Source: Feifania hominis
GTDB taxonomy: Bacteria > Bacillota > Clostridia > Oscillospirales > Feifaniaceae
Reading direction: 5' to 3'
Length of the DNA stretch: 64,000 bases
Assembly (NCBI RefSeq): GCF_014384765.1
Contig: NZ_JACRSP010000001.1
Span: 372,001-436,000 of the forward strand
This document shows positions 8,678 to 17,300 of the stretch, in pieces. The notes below the pieces were generated by a model. The model was not told the DNA's origin and searched no databases. It worked only from the letters and a program-made list of their open reading frames with translations. The number at the start of each line of letters is the position of its first letter. Position 1 is the stretch's first letter. Position numbers and translations under genes: made by a program.

Positions 8678-9151
8678 ATGAGAAGAGCAGACAGAGAGAT
8701 CACCAACACAAGCGAAATCAGAGAAATTCTGGCGGCCTGCGATGTGTGCCGCATCGGCTTCGGGGGAGAGATTCCCTACATCGTGCCAATGAACTTTGGC
8801 TGGGAGGAGCGCGACAGCCGGCTCACGCTTTACTTTCACTGCGCACATGAAGGGCGCAAGCTCGAGCGCATGAGGGAGGGCGGCGTCGTCTGCTTCGAGA
8901 TGGACACCCGCCACAGACTTGAGACCGCGCAGCTTCCCTGCCAGTACACCATGTACTATGACAGTATCATGGGAATAGGCCGGCTTTCGGAGGTGGACGA
9001 CCCCGCCGAAAAGGTGCGCGGTCTCAAAAGCATTCTGCATCAGCTCGAACCGGGCAGACCCCACGAGATTGATGTGCGGCAGGCGGCTACCGTCACGGTG
9101 CTGCGTCTCGATGTGCAGTCGCTCAGCGCCAAAGGACACCGCGCACACTGA
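8678..9151 (+). CDS. Pyridoxamine 5'-phosphate oxidase-fold flavoprotein, Nim-like
   Basis: The 157-residue split-barrel FMN-binding protein resembles NimA-type nitroimidazole-resistance proteins. It begins MRRADREIT, then has IPYIVPMNFGWE and LTLYFHCAHEGRK, the family's flavin-site strands and the basic loop with the histidine. Known Nim proteins bind FMN or act as nitroreductases, but most members in Clostridia have no tested substrate. The start at 8678 is chosen because it gives the standard N terminus and lies behind GAGGAG. It is 1 bp from the LysR stop, so the two are almost surely co-transcribed. A terminator follows. Confidence 0.88.
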   Translation: MRRADREITNTSEIREILAACDVCRIGFGGEIPYIVPMNFGWEERDSRLTLYFHCAHEGRKLERMREGGVVCFEMDTRHRLETAQLPCQYTMYYDSIMGIGRLSEVDDPAEKVRGLKSILHQLEPGRPHEIDVRQAATVTVLRLDVQSLSAKGHRAH

Positions 9152-9162
9152 ATATGGCAAAA

Positions 9163-9198
9163 AAAGAGAGGCCCTGATATTGGGGCCTCTCTTTTTTT
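9163..9198 (+). terminator. Rho-independent terminator
   Basis: GAGAGGCCC pairs with GGGCCTCTC, followed by seven T residues. It closes the LysR/Nim-like unit and is flanked by an A-run on the other side. Confidence 0.93.
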
Positions 9199-9209
9199 AA
9201 TAAAAGGAA

Positions 9210-9255
9210 TTGACAGAACAAAAGAAATGATATATAGTTAGTTACACAACTAATT
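9210..9255 (+). promoter_or_regulatory. Promoter and candidate operator of the GntR-ABC operon
   Basis: TTGACA (9210-9215), 17 bp, TATAGT (9233-9238). Overlapping the end of the -10 box is the inverted repeat AGTTAGTT-ACAC-AACTAATT (9236-9255, one mismatch), well placed for autorepression by the GntR protein. Confidence 0.8.
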
Positions 9256-9276
9256 AACTGATTGGGTGGTGAGAGA

Positions 9277-9654
9277 ATGAAACTGAACCTGCAGAGCGAG
9301 AAACCCATTTTTTTGCAGATTGCCGAACAGATCGAGGACGCGGTCTTTACCGGCGCATTTGCCGAGCAGACGCAGATTCCGTCCACAACGGAGATCTCCG
9401 CACAGTTTCAGATCAATCCTGCAACCGTGCTCAAGGGGATGAATTTGCTGGTGGCGGATGGGATTCTCTATAAAAAAAGGGGGCTTGGGATGTTTGTTGC
9501 CGAGGGGGCGCTCGAGAGAGTGCGCCGCAAGCGACACGATTCGTTTTACGAAAACTATGTGGAGAGCATGCTTGACGAGGCGAGAAAGCTCGGGATGACC
9601 CGGGAGGAGCTGCTCACATTGATTGAAAGGGGATACCGGAATGAACGGAATTGA
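9277..9654 (+). CDS. GntR-family regulator, YtrA type
   Basis: The 125-residue short GntR protein has a winged helix-turn-helix (QIAEQIEDAVFTG, then TTEISAQFQINPATVLKGM, residues about 15-70). Its C-terminal tail is too small for an effector domain, which defines the YtrA subgroup. These usually repress an ABC transporter operon that they head. The ATG at 9277 is preferred over an in-frame TTG at 9262 because of the GGTGGTGAG site just ahead. The gene overlaps the ABC ATPase start by 14 bp. A strong promoter with an inverted repeat lies directly upstream. Confidence 0.92.
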   Translation: MKLNLQSEKPIFLQIAEQIEDAVFTGAFAEQTQIPSTTEISAQFQINPATVLKGMNLLVADGILYKKRGLGMFVAEGALERVRRKRHDSFYENYVESMLDEARKLGMTREELLTLIERGYRNERN

Positions 9655-10507
9655 AATCAGAGGCGTTAGCAAGAGCTTCGCCGGTTTACGGGCGCTCGAT
9701 GATATCACGCTGACACTTGGGGAGGGGATGATCTACGGTCTGCTCGGCCGCAACGGCGCGGGAAAATCCACTCTGCTTAATCTCATTACAAACCGTCTTT
9801 TCCCAGATGAGGGCGAAATTTTCATCAACGGCGAGCCGGCTGCGGAAAACGATCGCGCCCAGAGCCTTGTCTATCTGATGGGGGAGAAAGACTACTATCC
9901 CGATGCCATGCGCGTACGGGATGTCTTTCGCTGGACGGGAAACTTTTACGGCGGTTTTGATCTGGAGCGTGCAGGCGAGTTCTGCGAGCTCTTCGGTCTG
10001 GATCAGACGAAGAAAATTCAGCAGCTCTCCACCGGCTACCGCTCAATCTACAAAATAATAACTGCGCTATGCGTCGATGTGCCGTATGTGCTGCTTGATG
10101 AACCGGTGCTCGGGTTGGACGCCAACCACCGGGAGCTCTTCTACAAACTGCTTATTGAGCAGTATGCAGCCGAGCCGAGAACTTTTGTTCTCTCAACCCA
10201 CCTCATTGAGGAGATCGCAGCGCTCATCGAACAGATCGTTGTCATCAAGAACGGGCGAATCATCCGGGACGAATCCTGTGAAAGTCTGCTCGCATCCGGC
10301 TATACCGTAGCGGGAAAGGCCGGTGACGTCGACCGTTTCATTGAGGGAAAGAACGTCATCGGCACCGATACACTTGGGGGCCTTAAGACTGCCTATCTGC
10401 TGGGGCGACCGAACAGGGACGAGGTACCACAGGGAATTGAACTCTCACGGATTGATCTACAGAAGCTCTTCATTGAGCTGACCAACGAACAGGGGGCAAA
10501 GAAATGA
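9641..10507 (+). CDS. ABC transporter ATP-binding protein
   Basis: The 288-residue single ABC domain has Walker A GRNGAGKSTLL (about residue 40), signature LSTGYRSIYK (Gly-Gly replaced by Thr-Gly), Walker B YVLLDEPVLGLD and the H-loop histidine in LSTHLIEE. It energises the membrane protein encoded next to it. In YtrA-headed operons the exported substrate is often a cell-envelope antibiotic or unknown; nothing here identifies it. The start at 9641 lies behind GAAAGGGG. The stop overlaps the permease ATG by 4 bp (ATGA). Confidence 0.93.
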   Translation: MNGIEIRGVSKSFAGLRALDDITLTLGEGMIYGLLGRNGAGKSTLLNLITNRLFPDEGEIFINGEPAAENDRAQSLVYLMGEKDYYPDAMRVRDVFRWTGNFYGGFDLERAGEFCELFGLDQTKKIQQLSTGYRSIYKIITALCVDVPYVLLDEPVLGLDANHRELFYKLLIEQYAAEPRTFVLSTHLIEEIAALIEQIVVIKNGRIIRDESCESLLASGYTVAGKAGDVDRFIEGKNVIGTDTLGGLKTAYLLGRPNRDEVPQGIELSRIDLQKLFIELTNEQGAKK

Positions 10508-11217
10508 ATAAGTGGAAGACAACCGTACGCTATTACTGCGCGGATTATCGATTTGCGGTCGCGATGTTCTATCTCGTAATTGTGGCTCTGCTGCTCTTGA
10601 GTGTTCTACTCGAGCACATGGTCGAAAAGGGGGGACAGATCAATGGTTTCGATGTATCGGCCTGTGTCTTCATGCTGGTGATGGGAATGAACTCTTTCAA
10701 ACCAACGCTTCGCATGCTGCTGCAAAATGGTGTGTCGCGGCGCACACTTTTTCGGGGCTTTTTCTGCTCAGGCGCGCTGGTAGCGCTGATGATGGCGGTA
10801 GGCAATCTGGCCGTCGCATGGATCGGCGATGCGCTGATCCACTATACGCCGCTCTATGAAATGATCTACGGCGGCGCGGGCAATGCCCTGCTTTCCACCC
10901 TCTGGAATTTCTGCCTGTTTTTCATGGCGGTGACTCTTGGCTTTTTGATCACGGTGCTCTACTACCGCATGAACCGGGGACAGAAGACCGTTGTCTCCAT
11001 TGCGGTTCCCGCATTGCTGGCGGTGGTGCTGCCGTTGGTGGACTACAGTCTTTTGAGTGGGCGTATCGCGGCGGCACTGGAGAAGTTTCTGCTCGCTGTG
11101 ATGGGTCTGTCAGCGGGGCCATACCCGTTTTTGGCAGTGCTCTTCTTTCTCACACTCAGCGCCGTGTTTGCGGGACTTAGCTTTCTGCTGGTGCGCCGAG
11201 CGCCAATTAAGGACTGA
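10504..11217 (+). CDS. ABC transporter membrane protein
   Basis: The 237-residue protein has six predicted membrane segments: about residues 16-36, 52-66, 92-112, 134-156, 165-185 and 205-230. It has no ATPase motif. Its start overlaps the ATPase stop, so it is the permease half of the exporter. Sequence motifs do not reveal the substrate. It is the last gene of the GntR operon and is followed by a terminator. Confidence 0.85.
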   Translation: MNKWKTTVRYYCADYRFAVAMFYLVIVALLLLSVLLEHMVEKGGQINGFDVSACVFMLVMGMNSFKPTLRMLLQNGVSRRTLFRGFFCSGALVALMMAVGNLAVAWIGDALIHYTPLYEMIYGGAGNALLSTLWNFCLFFMAVTLGFLITVLYYRMNRGQKTVVSIAVPALLAVVLPLVDYSLLSGRIAAALEKFLLAVMGLSAGPYPFLAVLFFLTLSAVFAGLSFLLVRRAPIKD

Positions 11218-11223
11218 AGACAG

Positions 11224-11254
11224 AAAAGGCCGGGCAAACTTGCTCGGCCTTTTG
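11224..11254. terminator. Terminator between convergent genes
   Basis: AAAAGGCCGGGC pairs with GCTCGGCCTTTT over a short loop. A- and T-runs on both sides allow it to serve both the permease (+) and the HAD gene (-). Confidence 0.85.
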
Positions 11255-11260
11255 CTTTCT

Positions 11261-12049
11261 TCAGATGAGCCCCAGGCGCACGAGACCGCGCCAGACCCCC
11301 TCATCACGCACCGAGTCGGTGACAAGGGAGCAGACCTGCTCAAGACGCTTGGAGTGGCGCGCCATCATCACTCCCGTGCCGACGGTACGAAGCATGTCAT
11401 AGTCGTTGTCGGCGTCGCCGAAAGCGTAGGTGCAGCGCCTGTCGATGCCGTAGTGGGCGAGCAGTTTTTCGATGGCAACACCCTTGTTGATTCCGCGCTT
11501 TCCCACGTCGCAGGAGTAGTTTCCCGGCTGGTCGGTGATCTCATAGAGATCGTCGAATTCCCGGTGAAAGCGTTCGAGCTTTTGAGGGCTGTCATAGGTG
11601 ATCATCAGTTTGTTTACAGCGATGGCGTGGGGGTCTTCAAGCGGCAAAAACTTCGATGTATCAAGCCGAAAAAGCTGCGCCATACGACGGTAATAGGTTT
11701 CGTTCGGGTCCTTGACAAAGCAGATCTGCTGGCTTTCGATGATGTAGTTGATGCCGGCGCCCTCAAGAAAGGCGAGAAGCCGATCAAGGGCATCGGGGGC
11801 GATGGTGTCATCCCAGATGGAGACGCCCGCCACCTCGGCGTGCGCGCCGTTGGTGGTGATGTAGCTCTCAAAGCAAAGCAGCCCCTCAGGGATATAACAC
11901 TTGGCCCGCCCGGTGGCAAGCGCCACCAGATAGCCGCGCGCGCGAAGCGCTGCGATCGCCTCGAGCGTCTTGGCTGTGGGGGAACAGATTCCGCAGGTCT
12001 CATCGAGCATGGTGCCGTCGGCATCCAAAAATACTGCGCCCTGGTACAT
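11261..12049 (-). CDS. HAD-superfamily (Cof-type) phosphatase
   Basis: The 262-residue HAD IIB hydrolase has motif I FLDADGTML near the N terminus (nucleophile Asp), motif II threonine in LATGRAK, a cap domain in the middle, and motif IV FGDADNDYDML. These proteins dephosphorylate sugar phosphates, nucleotides or FMN; the substrate cannot be told from sequence. The start at 12049 lies directly behind AGGAGG and gives the standard N terminus; a longer open frame upstream lacks family similarity. A second, different Cof-type protein lies at 53240-54043. Confidence 0.9.
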   Translation of the reverse strand: MYQGAVFLDADGTMLDETCGICSPTAKTLEAIAALRARGYLVALATGRAKCYIPEGLLCFESYITTNGAHAEVAGVSIWDDTIAPDALDRLLAFLEGAGINYIIESQQICFVKDPNETYYRRMAQLFRLDTSKFLPLEDPHAIAVNKLMITYDSPQKLERFHREFDDLYEITDQPGNYSCDVGKRGINKGVAIEKLLAHYGIDRRCTYAFGDADNDYDMLRTVGTGVMMARHSKRLEQVCSLVTDSVRDEGVWRGLVRLGLI

Positions 12050-12166
12050 GTCGGCCTCCTCGTCTGATTTTCTCTTTAGACAGTTTATCACAGGGCGGCG
12101 GTGCGGCGATACTGGTAAACCTGCAGCAAGTTGCACAGCCCATGACAACCAAAACCGGTATCTTAT

Positions 12167-12201
12167 CCAAAAGAGCCCGCGCACAGCGCGGGCTCTTTTG
12201 G
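12167..12201 (-). terminator. Terminator after the VTT-domain gene
   Basis: CCAAAAGAGCCCGCGC pairs perfectly with GCGCGGGCTCTTTTGG over an ACA loop. It lies just past the stop codon of the minus-strand VTT gene. Confidence 0.85.
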
Positions 12202-12221
12202 TGGGGGAGAAGAAAAGAATG

Positions 12222-12809
12222 TCAGCGCAGAATCCACTCGCTGATGGTGGAGACACCAACGCTGTAAAGAAGAATGGAGGGGGGCTTTGCGAGCGTCAGT
12301 ATCAGCATGAATTTTCGAAAGGTCATCTTGGAGAGGCCGGCGATCATACACAGCAGATCGTCCGGCGCGCCGGGCAGGAGAATGGCAACGGTGAAAAGGC
12401 GCGTAAAGGTCTTTTTGCGGTCGAGCCAGCCAATGTATTTTTCGTAGGTCTGGTGGCTGACAATACTTTGAATAAAAGCCGAGCCATAGCGCCTGGCGAG
12501 AAGAAAGCTCAGTGTAGAGCCGATGAGAATACCGGCATAGTTGTAGAGAAAGCCCTGCAGCCCACCGAAGATGAACACACCGGCCGCGAGAGTGATTCCG
12601 CCGGGGATGATCGGAACCACGACCTGCACGAGCTGGATGAGAATAAAGATTACCGGTCCCCAGATGCCGCACCTGGCCACAAACTGTTCGAGAGCTGCCT
12701 CAGAGGTGAACAGCCCCATCTTTACGGCATAGATGCAGAAAGCGATGACAACGATAAATCCGGCAATGGTACAGAGATTGATCCACTTGTTTTTGCGTGT
12801 CTTCTCCAA
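12222..12809 (-). CDS. TVP38/TMEM64-family (VTT domain) membrane protein
   Basis: The 195-residue integral membrane protein has the VTT/DedA-like core: an N-terminal helix (about 12-32), a re-entrant loop with VVPIIPGGITLAAGVFIFGG, and LIGSTLSFLLARRYG, followed by LLPGAPDDLLCMIAGL. VTT proteins are implicated in lipid scrambling or membrane homeostasis; the role here is unproven. I chose a TTG start at 12809 because AGGGGGATC sits 6 bp upstream. The next upstream ATG (12875) has no ribosome site and adds residues unlike the family. The ribosome site lies in one arm of a perfect 12-bp inverted repeat. Confidence 0.82.
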   Translation of the reverse strand: MEKTRKNKWINLCTIAGFIVVIAFCIYAVKMGLFTSEAALEQFVARCGIWGPVIFILIQLVQVVVPIIPGGITLAAGVFIFGGLQGFLYNYAGILIGSTLSFLLARRYGSAFIQSIVSHQTYEKYIGWLDRKKTFTRLFTVAILLPGAPDDLLCMIAGLSKMTFRKFMLILTLAKPPSILLYSVGVSTISEWILR

Positions 12810-12810
12810 A

Positions 12811-12875
12811 ATGATCCCCCTTTGCGCCGACAAGTACAGTCTACAGGAGAATTCTAAAAAAGCAAGGGGGATCAT
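12811..12875 (-). promoter_or_regulatory. Inverted repeat that could hide the ribosome site of the VTT gene
   Basis: ATGATCCCCCTT (12811-12822) and AAGGGGGATCAT (12864-12875) are perfect inverted repeats separated by 41 bp. In the minus-strand mRNA, the arm next to the TTG start contains the Shine-Dalgarno AAGGGGG, so pairing would block translation. Confidence 0.6.
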
Positions 12876-13054
12876 TCTTAATAATTTCTGAAGAGTGAGC
12901 CTACCGAAAATGAAAAACAACCTGTTACAGGCTCCGCCAAAATGGAATTTCAGATGCTCTGTCCCCATATTTCGCGGGAATATCCAGTCCTGCGGATAGA
13001 ACCTTGCTTGCAAGGTAAAATAGGAACATTACTTGCAAACGGAGGTAAATTGCA

Positions 13055-13900
13055 TTGAAGAAATTACAATTGACGGCTGAGAAAATCGCCTCTTACGGTC
13101 AGTATCTGCACAGGGAGGAACGCAGTCCGGGCACAATCGAAAAATATCAGCGAGATGTAAATGCCTTTGCCCGGTGGCTGGGTGACAGGGACATCACAAA
13201 GGAGCTGGCGGCAGGCTGGAAGGCGTATCTGTTGGAACAGGGCTATGCGCCTGTCACCATCAATGCCATGCTCTCGGCCCTGAACGGCTTATTCGGATTT
13301 CTTGGCTGGGATGCGTTCAGAGTGAAATTCTTGAAAATACAGCGCAGTCTGTTTCGAGACTCGAGCCGGGAATTGACCAGAGTGGAGTATGACCGCCTGA
13401 TTGCCAGCGCTAAAGAATTGGGCCGGGAACGGTTGACACTGCTCATGGAAGCCATCTGCGCCACGGGTATCCGGGTTTCCGAGGTGCGGTATATCACGGT
13501 TGAAGCCGCCCGGCAAGGTAGAGCGGAGATCTCGTTGAAAGGTAAAATTCGGGCCATTCTGCTCTCGAGCAAACTGTGCCGCAAACTTCTGAAGTATGCC
13601 CAGAAACAAAAAATCGCCTCTGGCGCAATCTTTCGCACCAAAAGCGGAAAGGAGATCAGCCGCCGCCAAATCTGGGCGGAGCTGAAAGGGCTTTGCAAAC
13701 ATGCGGGAGTGATCCCCACAAAAGTATTCCCGCATAACCTGCGGCATCTGTTTGCCACAATCTTTTACAGGGCCTGCAAGGATATTGTGCGGCTGGCCGA
13801 TGTGCTGGGGCATTCCAGCATCGAGACCACCCGTATTTACCTTGTGACCTCCGGTGTTGAACACCAGCGCCAACTGGAGCGGTTGGGATTGGTATCATAG
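13055..13900 (+). CDS. Tyrosine recombinase/integrase
   Basis: This site-specific recombinase (281 residues) has an N-terminal core-binding domain (about 8-90) and a catalytic domain (about 105-275). All catalytic residues are visible: Arg140 in ATGIRVSE, a lysine at 162-164 in LKGK, His227 and Arg230 in HNLRH, His253 in LGHSS and Tyr262 in TRIYL. The size is that of Xer or DNA-invertase-type enzymes, without the large N-terminal arm domain of most phage integrases. The TTG start at 13055 follows GGAGGT by 8 bp. Codon and base usage are more AT-rich than the flanks. Its stop is 1 bp before the first of three palindromic repeats, and a surface-protein gene lies downstream. Confidence 0.92.
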   Translation: MKKLQLTAEKIASYGQYLHREERSPGTIEKYQRDVNAFARWLGDRDITKELAAGWKAYLLEQGYAPVTINAMLSALNGLFGFLGWDAFRVKFLKIQRSLFRDSSRELTRVEYDRLIASAKELGRERLTLLMEAICATGIRVSEVRYITVEAARQGRAEISLKGKIRAILLSSKLCRKLLKYAQKQKIASGAIFRTKSGKEISRRQIWAELKGLCKHAGVIPTKVFPHNLRHLFATIFYRACKDIVRLADVLGHSSIETTRIYLVTSGVEHQRQLERLGLVS

Positions 13901-13901
13901 A

Positions 13902-13917
13902 CAAAATCAACATTTTG
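13902..13917 (+). repeat. Palindromic site A (candidate recombinase site)
   Basis: CAAAATCAACATTTTG: 6-bp arms CAAAAT/ATTTTG around CAAC. It begins 1 bp after the recombinase stop codon and is in the same orientation as site B. Confidence 0.7.
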
Positions 13918-13932
13918 CAAAAGTAGCACAAA

Positions 13933-13950
13933 CGCCGGGAGAACCCGGCG
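13933..13950. other. Hairpin between sites A and B
   Basis: CGCCGGG-AGAA-CCCGGCG is a perfect 7-bp stem, without a T-run on the plus strand (AAACAC follows). On the minus strand it is followed by TTTGTG. It may weakly terminate transcripts entering from either side. Confidence 0.5.
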
Positions 13951-13955
13951 AAACA

Positions 13956-13973
13956 CAAAATCAACATTTTGTC
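13956..13973 (+). repeat. Palindromic site B, left inverted repeat of the candidate switch
   Basis: CAAAATCAACATTTTGTC. All 18 bp are identical to the reverse complement of site C (14204-14221). Confidence 0.8.
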
Positions 13974-14203
13974 ACAAAAACAGACGGAGAACAATCCCTC
14001 GGCTACATAATGATTAAAAAGTATATCATGATATTGCCCAAAACGCAATGTGGATTCCTGATTTTGGGCATAAAATATCCTCCCGCAAAGATTGCATATT
14101 TTGCGGTCGTCTTTTGTGCGCTCTGTCACGCTGTGTTCAGCCAGTGGCAGAGCTTTTTTCTGTTTTGGACGTTCGTTGAAAGCACAATGCCATGTGAACA
14201 AAG
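13974..14203. other. Candidate invertible segment (230 bp)
   Basis: This AT-rich stretch is enclosed by inverted sites B and C. It contains no convincing gene. It holds a stem GCCCAAAA/TTTTGGGC (about 14037-14070), a short minus-strand frame behind a GGGAGG site, and a minus-strand promoter at 14020-14048. Inversion by the neighbouring recombinase would turn that promoter toward the surface-protein gene at 14359. This is inference from layout; inversion itself is not shown. Confidence 0.55.
14020..14048 (-). promoter_or_regulatory. Extended -10 promoter inside the candidate invertible segment
   Basis: On the minus strand: TTGCGT (14048-14043), 17 bp, TATACT (14025-14020), preceded by TGA to make an extended -10 (TGnTATACT). 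In this orientation it fires leftward, away from the SLH gene. Confidence 0.55.
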
Positions 14204-14221
14204 GACAAAATGTTGATTTTG
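14204..14221 (-). repeat. Palindromic site C, right inverted repeat of the candidate switch
   Basis: GACAAAATGTTGATTTTG, the exact reverse complement of site B. It ends 137 bp before the start codon of the SLH protein. Confidence 0.8.
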
Positions 14222-14358
14222 AGATAGGGGTGATGCGCAAGTGATAACGAAGCAATCTCTGTCGGATCCGATTTCCATTCCGCGGAGCTGTGATTGACCG
14301 AACAAAGCGCCGGAGAGAGGCTGCCAGAAGTTGAGCATAGGGAAGAGGAGATGACATC

Positions 14359-17300
14359 ATGAGAAAGAAATTGTTTGCCGGGCTGTTCGGTATTTGCCTG
14401 CTTTTGGGGCTGCTGGCCACAGCAGCTTTTGCCGCACCGCAGAGGGCAGGCACCGGCCTCACAGCCGACGATCCCATAGCGGTGGAGCAGGAGAATTTGG
14501 TAATCAGAAACGATACCTATTATGGTATTTCAAAGACATGGTTCGCCAGCTTAAATCTCGACAAGGCGGATATCCGCTATTTTTCTATCCAGATACCAAA
14601 CACAGTGAAGACCATTGCGGCCAACGGCTTTACCGATGCATACAGCAATGAAAAGGATCGATACGGCGCCGTTACTTATAATGATGATCTGGGCAGATAC
14701 CATGTGGCTGCCATTGATTTTTCTCAAGCTACAAACCTGACGACAATCAAGAGCCAGGCCGCCATGTCTTCCCCCATTTCCGGTGTGCTGGATCTGTCCC
14801 AGACCAGGGTGACTGACCTGGAGAAGAACGCATTCAAATCATGCGTCAATCTGACCGGGGTGATTTTGCCTGCTACTTTGCAGAATATTGGAAGCAAAGA
14901 CAGCGGCTCCGTGTTTTACGGCTGTACCGGTCTGCAATATGTGCGCACCGCCGACAGCGACTCTGATGCGGTGTTTGAGCTGCCGGATCATTTGCTGGTA
15001 ATTGGCAGACAGAGCTTTTACCAGTGCAGCGGCCTGCCCGCGAATACCACGGTGGAGATCCCTGCTTCGGTGAACTATGTGGGAAGCGAAGTGTTTCACT
15101 ACACGACGCCGGTCACGACGATCGTGGTGAAAACCGACGATGCCAATGCCTATGATGGCGGGGCATTTAAAAGCACCGATCATGGCCTGGGGAAACGACT
15201 GATCGTGTTTCAAAATTCGGCCGCCCGAAGCACTTTTTCGCCAAGTGGTCTCAGTTCGTATCGAAACGCCTGCACATATGAATTCACCCTGCACTATGGA
15301 ACGGGACCCGACGCTAAAACAGAGCCGAAACTGCACGGGCAGGCAGTAAATGTCTGCAAAGCGCCAGACGGAGACTGGTTCGTGGATGAAGAGTATACTA
15401 TCCCGGATGCAAAGGGAGACGACATCCCCGTCGGATATGTCGGCGGTTGGGTCTATAACAATGCCCTATTGACATCAAAAACCGTATTGAAACCTGACGG
15501 TGACGATCTCTATCTGGACATTCGCAACATTCTGCAAGCCCCCACAGTGGAGTTCATTGTAAATGGAGAGACCATCCCGGCTTCGGATACGTATCCGAAA
15601 TTGAGAGTATCCCCTGGAGCAGAGATCGGTGTCAAGGTCTCTCATGCGATCCAGAGCGACCCGGACGCCGATGTGAAAGTCAAATTTGAATACCAGTGGA
15701 TCGATGTGTGGCAGGGCGGCAGAGAGGGACCACGCATGGAGGAGGACGGTTTCGGCAGGTATAATTTGTGGGATAAGCCAGACGTTACAAATACGATTCG
15801 GATTAACGGATCTGAGGATGAGAGGACTTCTGCCGGCAATTACACGGACCAGGACTACGGAGACGGGTACTATCTTGTGGTGATCTACGGCTATGCCGTA
15901 CCAAAAACTGGCGGCCAGTGGGAACGATTTTATCAATCCGCCAATACGGTGATCGGTTCCGACCCGGGGCGGACGGTCAATACGGCCTATCTGTTCGATG
16001 TTACCATAGCGGAGCCCGTCACTGTCACCCCGGCTGATATCACCATCTACACTGGCGGAGAGGGTTACACTGGTGTGGTCAACGATGCCGGCCAGCAGGT
16101 CCCATCGTCAAACGGCCTGCCGGAGCCCGGCTACTATATCACGCTGCCAAAGCGTATCAACGAGCAGTTGGGCGGCGACGCCAATGCGGCAGATCTGTCT
16201 AAAATTTTAAAATTTACCTATCAGGATGGGCAGGGCAGAGAAAGAGAATGGAAGCTGGAACTCTATGGCACAGACGCTCACAGCAGCAATGTGGAGGGCA
16301 CTGATCGACAGCGCTACATCTACCGGGTGTTGCCGGGTATAGACGAGACCGGGCAAGAGATTCCGCTCCGGCTGCAGTTTGCTGATTATGAGGGCAATGT
16401 CATTGTCAGCGATGTATTTTCTCCAAACGTAGAAGAGCAGTACCGGGAATACGACATGGGCATTTACCCAGGAGATCTGGAGACGGGAAGAATTACTGCC
16501 GAGATTGATCTTGGCGGCGGGCAGACTGTTTTCAGTGACATTGTCTCCAGCACTGGCAAACTGGTGGTGCGCGGCCTGACGGATGATAACGTCACAGTAG
16601 AAATTGTCGGCGATGAGAGCGGTCTTTCCGCCAGGGGGATAACCGCAGTGGCACCTGATGACATCGCCTACTATGTAAACGGAAGCAATGTGGAGGTGGC
16701 CGACCCCTCCGGTGTCAAATTGCTGATTGACGAGGTGCTGGACGACAGCGTACTGACCGACTACATCGAACAGAACATGACTGAACATATCCCGACTGGG
16801 GATTACGCCTACGAACAGAAGTATTTTGACCTGGTGGATACCAGAAACGGAAATACCTACCTGACCATAGGCGCTGACCAGGTACTGACGATTTACTGGC
16901 CAATCCCCAATGATTTTGATGACGCCAGACCGTTCTATATGGTCCATTTTGAGGCGCTGGATCGGAATTATAGTCACTTGGACCAGGAACTGTCTGCTGC
17001 TCCGCCAAAAATAATTTCCGCTGAACTCGCGACCGTGGGCGCAACGAAGTACATCAAGTTTGAAACGGAGTCTTTCTCTCCCTTTGTGCTGGTCTATGGG
17101 AAAAAATCCGGTGGCAGCGGTGAGACGGACCCCCATTATACCCTCCGCTACGACACAAACGGCGGTCAAATCCTCAAGGCCGAAACGAAGCGCTACTCAT
17201 GGACAAAAGAATATGAGCAGTTGCCTGTTCCCGTCCGCAACGGTCACACTTTCGAGGGGTGGTATCTGGATAGCAAGCTGACCAATCTGGTACGGGAGGA

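Noticed and set aside
14219..14248. TTGAGA-N18-GATAAC as a fixed promoter for the SLH gene
   Set aside because: The -10 matches only four of six bases and the -35 straddles the repeat edge. It is possible but too weak to list; if real it would lessen the effect of inversion.
13656..14477. Minus-strand 273-codon frame covering the recombinase end and the repeat region
   Set aside because: It overlaps a clear gene, includes the palindromic sites translated as repeated KMLILCFAG-like words, and has no ribosome site at its start.
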